A stretch of DNA of 64,000 nucleotides, from contig UQZU01000001.1 in NCBI GenBank assembly GCA_900545665.1, positions 71,769 to 135,768 of the forward strand, given 5' to 3'. The notes below the pieces were generated by a model. That model searched no databases and was not told where the DNA came from. It saw nothing but the letters and a program-made list of their open reading frames with translations. A program made the translations under genes and the position numbers. This document shows, in pieces, positions 59,917 to 64,000 of the stretch. Origin of the DNA: an uncultured Collinsella sp. (GTDB lineage: Bacteria > Actinomycetota > Coriobacteriia > Coriobacteriales > Coriobacteriaceae). Each line of letters opens with the position of its first letter. The stretch's first letter is position 1.

Positions 59917-60885
59917 TTAGTACTGCTCGATGCCCATGTAGCGACGAATCTCAGGGCTGTGGTCGAACACCTTTCCGCGGGCGGCGCGCAGCTCGCAGCT
60001 CATGTTGTAGAAGAAGATCGGCTCCAGGTACGAACGCACGCTGGCGGGCACCTCGCCCACGCCGTACTCGAGTGCATCGAGCACCATTACCGTATCGGTA
60101 TGCGTGTTGAGGAACGCCAACGCGCGCTCCTCCATGGGGCGGCACTCGCCCGATCCGAGCTGCACAAAGTAGAACACGCCGGGCTCGGTGGCCTCGAAGG
60201 GGCCGTGGAAGTACTCGCCGGAGTGGATGTAGCAGCAGTGCTGCCACTGCATCTCCATGAGCGAGCAGATGGCCATGGCATAGGTCTGGCTAAAGTTGGG
60301 GCCGGAACCAAGGATATAGAAGAACTTGTGCTGCTGGCAGAGCTCGGCAAAGCGATCGCCCAGCTCGGCGTTGACCTTCTCGCGGGCGGCGGGCAGCAGC
60401 GCATCCATCTGCTTTAGGCCCTCGTACATGTCGGCGAGTGCCTCGTAGCCTTCCTGCTGGTCGAGCAGCTCGGCGGCGATCAGAGCGCCGATGCCCTGAG
60501 GCACCTCGGCCTGCGGCACGCCCTCGCCCCAGGGGTAGACCCAGGTGGTCCACTTGCCGTTGTCGATCTTGGAGCCCTCGCAGTCGGTGAGGGCAACGAC
60601 CTCGGCACCGGCCGCCAGCGCCATCTCGCAGCCGTCGACGACCTCTTGCGTGTTGCCGCTGTGGCTGCAGGCAATAACGAGCGACTTCTCGCCAAGGCTC
60701 TTGGGGGCCATCAGGCAAAACTCGCGTGCCGTGTAGACCGTCGAGGTAAACGTGGTGGCCTCGCGCTTGAGCAGCTCGTTGGCCGGCATCAGGTCGATCA
60801 TCGAACCGCCACAAGCAATCCAAAAGACGTTCTCAATCTTGCCCTTGCGCTCGATGATTTCCTGAACCAGATCATGTGCGTTCAT
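59917..60885 (-). CDS. SIS-domain sugar isomerase/deglycase (FrlB/GlmS-like)
   Basis: Two SIS domains are visible: the first with WIACGGSMIDLMPANELLKREA and IACSHSGNTQEVVDG, the second with FYILGSGPNFSQTYAMAICSL and EYFHGPFEA. The glutaminase domain of GlmS is absent. Length (322 aa) and motifs fit FrlB-type fructosamine-6-phosphate deglycases. The ribosome site AAGGAGG is strong. The gene is controlled by the repressor gene just upstream (see operator pair at 60942-61020). Confidence 0.85.
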   Translation of the reverse strand: MNAHDLVQEIIERKGKIENVFWIACGGSMIDLMPANELLKREATTFTSTVYTAREFCLMAPKSLGEKSLVIACSHSGNTQEVVDGCEMALAAGAEVVALTDCEGSKIDNGKWTTWVYPWGEGVPQAEVPQGIGALIAAELLDQQEGYEALADMYEGLKQMDALLPAAREKVNAELGDRFAELCQQHKFFYILGSGPNFSQTYAMAICSLMEMQWQHCCYIHSGEYFHGPFEATEPGVFYFVQLGSGECRPMEERALAFLNTHTDTVMVLDALEYGVGEVPASVRSYLEPIFFYNMSCELRAARGKVFDHSPEIRRYMGIEQY

Positions 60886-60941
60886 CCTGATGTTCCTCCT
60901 TGTGGGGCGGCTTTGAGCGACGGCGGATCGTACCTGCTGTC

Positions 60942-61020
60942 GTTCTATGTTGTCCTATTTATAGCACGCACGATGACGCTCGTGAAGCCATTTCGCCAAA
61001 CTTGTTCTATGTTGTTCTAT
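60942..61020 (-). promoter_or_regulatory. Promoter and two operators of the SIS gene
   Basis: GTTCTATGTTGTTCTAT (61004-61020) and GTTCTATGTTGTCCTAT (60942-60958) are 17-base direct copies with one difference. Between them on the minus strand lies TTCACG-N17-TATAAA. The downstream copy covers the region just after -10, as a repressor site would. GntR-family binding is the likely role. Confidence 0.7.
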
Positions 61021-61029
61021 CTGTGGATG

Positions 61030-61785
61030 TTAGATGTCGAACACGTAGCGCGAGCCCACGATCTTTTGACGCCCAAGCAGCAAGGGCCGCTCGTCCGCAT
61101 CGGTAAAGTACGCCTCCATATAGAAGAGTGGCTCACCGATCGGGATCTCGAGCAGTGGCGCGACTTGAGCGTCGGCAAGCGCAATCTCCACGGTACAAGG
61201 GTCGGATTTGAGCGGCGCGCGGCCCGAATGCTCGGCAACGAGCGCAAAGATTGAGTTATCGGTGAGGTCCTCGTCGGCAAGCGTCTGCAGATAAGGATGG
61301 TCGGCCAGCACAAAGGCGTTGTTCTCGAGCATGACGGGCACGCCGTCTGCCGTGCGCACACGCTCGACCACGATGAGCTCGCAGCCGGGTTCCACCCCAA
61401 AAAACGCCGCGTCCTCGCGCGTCGCCGCAACCACCGTGCGCGACACCAGGCGTGCTCCGGCCACCATGTCGTTGGCAGCGCAACCCTCGGAAAAGCTCTG
61501 AACGTCACCCTTCTGGACAATCTTGCGCTTGAGCTTGGGCGCGCACACGAACGTGCCCCTCCCCTGCTGGCGGTTGAGATACCCCGCGCGCGACAGCTCC
61601 TCGATGGCGCGGCGCACGGTGACGCGTCCCACACCATAGGACTTAGCGAGCTCCATCTCGGAAGGAATGCGCGAGCCGGATGCGTACACGCCACGCGCGA
61701 TCTCGCCCTTTAGGTCGTCCATAACCTGCTGGTACAGCGGAACGGCGGATACCTCAGTGCGCTCGGTTTTATCGTCGAATGCCAT
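61030..61785 (-). CDS. GntR-family regulator, UTRA type
   Basis: The N-terminal winged helix is clear: PLYQQVMDDLKGEIARGVY, then IPSEMELAKSYGVGRVTVRRAIEEL and GRGTFV. The C-terminal UTRA domain (about residues 90-250) binds a phosphosugar in relatives such as FrlR and NagR. It starts two bases after recQ and is followed by its probable operator and the SIS gene. It likely represses the SIS gene until a fructosamine-type or amino-sugar phosphate appears. Confidence 0.88.
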   Translation of the reverse strand: MAFDDKTERTEVSAVPLYQQVMDDLKGEIARGVYASGSRIPSEMELAKSYGVGRVTVRRAIEELSRAGYLNRQQGRGTFVCAPKLKRKIVQKGDVQSFSEGCAANDMVAGARLVSRTVVAATREDAAFFGVEPGCELIVVERVRTADGVPVMLENNAFVLADHPYLQTLADEDLTDNSIFALVAEHSGRAPLKSDPCTVEIALADAQVAPLLEIPIGEPLFYMEAYFTDADERPLLLGRQKIVGSRYVFDI

Positions 61786-61787
61786 CG

Positions 61788-63767
61788 TTACGCTCCATCC
61801 CGTGCATGCTCGGACTCAAACTCTTCAATCGCCGCCATAAACTGCTCGCCAAAGGCGTCGGCCTTTTTCTCGCCAATGCCGTTGACCTGGATAAGCTCGT
61901 CGCGCGTCTGTGGACGCAGGCGGCACAGACCGCGCAGGGCCTTGTCGGAAAAGACCATATACGGCGCCATCTCCAGCTCGGTCGAGATCTCCTTGCGCAG
62001 GGCACGCAGGCGCTCGAACAACTCGGCATCGTCGCCCACGCGTGGGCGCTGATCCAGCTCGGCCTCCTCGCGCAGCAGATCGACGGCGCGGCGGGCGCGG
62101 GCCGAGGCCTTGCGCTTGGACGCGCGACGCTTAACGGTAAAGGCAAACGCCTCATCCTCGACCTCGACGGCACGCGGACCCAGCCCCACGACCGGGTACT
62201 GCCCCTGCGAGGTGGCCAGATAACCGCGGCCGCACAGCTGGCCGATGATGTCCTTGATGCGCCCGACCGATTCGCTCGACAGCTCACCGTAGCCGCGGTC
62301 CTCGTCCAGATGCATCTGGCGAATGCGCTCGGTGTTGCCGCCGTGGAGCACATCGGCGATGAGCGACTTGCCAAAGCGCATGGGACGCGTGGCCACATAG
62401 CGCACGGCAGCGCGGGCCATATCGGTGACGTCCTCGACCTCGAACTGCGTGAGGCAGTTGCTGCAGTTGCCGCAGCTCTCGACGTCGTCCGTGGCGGTGC
62501 CGCCCGTACTGGCCGCGGCATGCTCGGCCGCGGCCTCGTCGCCAAAGTAGCGCAGCATGTATTCGCGCAGGCAGCCGGTGGTATTGCAGTAGCCCTCCAT
62601 CTGGCTGAGCAGACGATATCGATTCTGGAGCGCCCACGCGCGCTGCTCGTCGTCGAGCGCCTCATCGGCAGCATCGCCGCGGTCGATCAGAAAGCGGCGC
62701 ATGCGAAAATCGTTGCCGTTCCACAGCAAGTAGCAGCTGGCCGGGTCGCCATCGCGGCCGGCGCGGCCCGCCTCCTGGTAGTAGGCTTCGATGCTCTCGG
62801 GCACGTTGTTGTGGATCACGTAGCGCACGTTGGGCTTGTCGATGCCCATGCCAAAGGCGTTGGTGGCAACCATCACCTGGATATCGTCGTCGATAAAGGC
62901 GCGCTGGCTTTGGCGACGGGCGTCGTTGCCCATGCCGGCATGGTAGCGGCCAACGCGAATGCCGCTGGGGCCCAGTGCCTCGGCAAGCTCGCCCGCCAGC
63001 GCATCAACTGTCTTGCGGGTCGAACAATACACGATGCCGCTCTCGCTCGAATGCGCGATCACGTAGTCGCGCACCCAGGCAGTCTTGGCCTTGTCGCCCA
63101 TCTCCTCGCAACCAAAGTAGAGGTTCTTGCGATCGAAGCCCGTCACTACCGTCGCGGGGTTTTGCAGGCCAAGCATCTGCTGAATGTCCGCGCGCACACG
63201 CTCGGTCGCCGTAGCGGTAAAGGCCGCCACGATGGGGCGCTGCGGCAGGGAATCGATAAACTCGCGAATCTGCAGGTAAGCGGGACGGAAATCCTGGCCC
63301 CATTGGCTCACGCAGTGGGCCTCGTCAATGGCCACGAGCGGCACGCCAATGCCGGCGGAACCCGCAGCCTCCTGCGCAAAGGCCAAAAAACGCGGCTCGA
63401 GCAAGCGCTCGGGCGCCACATACATAAGCTGGTAGCGGCCCTCGCGCGCCCGCTTGAGCACGGTGTTTTGCTGGGCCGGAGTAAGGCTGGAGTTGAGATA
63501 GCTGGGTCGCGCACCCGCCGCGAGCAACGCACGGGTCTGGTCCTCCATAAGCGACAGCAGCGGACTCACCACAAAGGTGATGCCGGGCAGCATGAGCGCG
63601 GGCACCTGGTAGCAAATGGACTTGCCGGCGCCCGTGGGCATAACACCCAGCGCATCACGACCGGCAAGGATCGCATCGACCATGCGGTCCTGTCCCGGGC
63701 GAAACGAGGTGTAGCCAAAATAGGCGCCGAGCGTGTCGAGCGCCATCTGCTGCATGCTATCGGTCAT
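61788..63767 (-). CDS. recQ: ATP-dependent DNA helicase RecQ
   Basis: This is an SF2 helicase. Motif 0 is FGYTSFRPGQ, Walker A MPTGAGKSICYQ, Walker B DEAHCVSQWGQDFRP, and motif VI QEAGRAGRDGDP. The RQC zinc domain follows (CNTTGCLREYMLRYFGD and CGNCSNC). The HRDC domain ends the protein (RPQTRDELIQVNGIGEKKAD). It is 659 aa, with a variable linker. It probably shares a transcript with gntR, two bases downstream. Confidence 0.94.
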   Translation of the reverse strand: MTDSMQQMALDTLGAYFGYTSFRPGQDRMVDAILAGRDALGVMPTGAGKSICYQVPALMLPGITFVVSPLLSLMEDQTRALLAAGARPSYLNSSLTPAQQNTVLKRAREGRYQLMYVAPERLLEPRFLAFAQEAAGSAGIGVPLVAIDEAHCVSQWGQDFRPAYLQIREFIDSLPQRPIVAAFTATATERVRADIQQMLGLQNPATVVTGFDRKNLYFGCEEMGDKAKTAWVRDYVIAHSSESGIVYCSTRKTVDALAGELAEALGPSGIRVGRYHAGMGNDARRQSQRAFIDDDIQVMVATNAFGMGIDKPNVRYVIHNNVPESIEAYYQEAGRAGRDGDPASCYLLWNGNDFRMRRFLIDRGDAADEALDDEQRAWALQNRYRLLSQMEGYCNTTGCLREYMLRYFGDEAAAEHAAASTGGTATDDVESCGNCSNCLTQFEVEDVTDMARAAVRYVATRPMRFGKSLIADVLHGGNTERIRQMHLDEDRGYGELSSESVGRIKDIIGQLCGRGYLATSQGQYPVVGLGPRAVEVEDEAFAFTVKRRASKRKASARARRAVDLLREEAELDQRPRVGDDAELFERLRALRKEISTELEMAPYMVFSDKALRGLCRLRPQTRDELIQVNGIGEKKADAFGEQFMAAIEEFESEHARDGA

Positions 63768-63853
63768 GGTTTCCTAACGTTCAAGTCATCTGCCGCCGAT
63801 TATACGCCGCCACGCGGACAGCAGCACACGGCCGCCGCCCAGACTAGTCGTTT

Positions 63854-63922
63854 AAGAACGCCCCCAACGGCTAAGGAGTGTCCCCAGGTGCCGGCAGAAA
63901 AGGAACGTCCCCAAGTGCCGGC
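63854..63922 (+). repeat. Direct repeats of the GTCCCCAAGTGCCGG word
   Basis: AAGGAGTGTCCCCAGGTGCC (63873-63892) and AAGGAACGTCCCCAAGTGCC (63901-63920) stand 28 bases apart in the same direction. A degenerate copy is at 63854-63871. The same word forms the inverted repeat at 42991-43052. Confidence 0.65.
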
Positions 63923-63958
63923 CCGGCAACGCCGATGTTTAGGCGCGGACAGACACTA

Positions 63959-64000
63959 TGACCCAATCCGAGGGCACTAAAAAGATAGGAGCCCCCGCTC
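63959..64000 (+). CDS. Possible start of a gene running off the window
   Basis: The ATG at 63959 opens a frame of 14 codons (MTQSEGTKKIGAPA) without a stop. The ribosome site is weak (GGACAGAC). It is too short to identify. It follows the repeats downstream of divergent recQ. Confidence 0.35.

Noticed and set aside
61779..63980. 733-codon open frame on the plus strand
   Set aside because: Antisense to recQ.

Overview
This window is a gene-dense, high-GC stretch of a chromosome. Gene content and protein style point to a Coriobacteriia member of the Actinomycetota, most like Collinsella. The evidence is a monoderm-type Tad pilus locus, a T-box-controlled pheST, several coriobacterial-looking orphan proteins and GC-rich codon use. 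The genus is an inference from protein style, not from a marker gene. No rRNA, transposase, phage gene or CRISPR array is visible.

Layout. Positions 1-4,600 hold the 3' part of a D,D-carboxypeptidase gene, tRNA-Ser(GCU), a large TPR-like protein of unknown role, tRNA-Arg(ACG) and a small unknown gene. Positions 4,600-15,240 are housekeeping: serS, a 57-aa membrane protein, proC, rlmH, an SPFH protein, tRNA-Leu(CAG), tatD-rsmA, metG, rsmI, a GH5-like protein that seems to lack catalytic residues, and tRNA-Phe(GAA). Positions 15,350-15,910 hold a small toxin-antitoxin-like pair. Positions 15,968-25,558 hold a complete Flp/Tad pilus operon read leftward. It runs cpaB-tadZ-tadA-tadB-tadC-flp-unknown-second pilin-like gene-tadE-tadG-tadE-DUF192. 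Positions 25,800-31,900 hold rsgA, a SERCA-type P-type ATPase with a Shine-Dalgarno-masking leader hairpin, and pyk. Positions 32,000-37,100 hold an orphan protein with a nuclease-like motif, a zinc-dependent phospholipase C-like protein, and an ECF Ni/Co importer preceded by a NikR-type operator. Positions 37,200-43,100 hold pheST with its T-box and an M32 carboxypeptidase. Positions 43,100-48,400 hold glmM, a DUF4012 envelope protein, a DMT permease and tRNA-Val(GAC). Positions 48,600-53,600 are accessory in character: a DUF5710 protein, a zinc-ribbon protein, an HNH restriction-like nuclease, an unknown protein and an AlbA-type regulator with repeated palindromes in front of it. Positions 53,600-64,000 hold an M16C peptidase, 5-formyl-THF cyclo-ligase, metA, a HicDH/lactate dehydrogenase-like enzyme, a recQ-gntR-SIS isomerase cluster with two matching operators, and the first codons of a possible further gene.

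The most unusual feature is structural. All four leftward tRNA genes (Ser, Arg, Leu, Phe) carry, just beyond their terminator, a copy of their own 3' tail plus terminator. The two copies are 186-192 bp apart, and the spacer between them is GC-rich, palindromic and ends in an inverted copy of that tRNA's own T-arm. The Arg and Leu spacers are clearly the same sequence, so this is a repeat family tied to tRNA 3' ends. The rightward tRNA-Val lacks it. A second layer consists of several unrelated families of 14-23 nt words, mostly arranged as inverted pairs (REPIN-like) in intergenic gaps at about 14.8, 32.1, 43.0, 53.4, 56.7-57.0, 58.7 and 63.9 kb.
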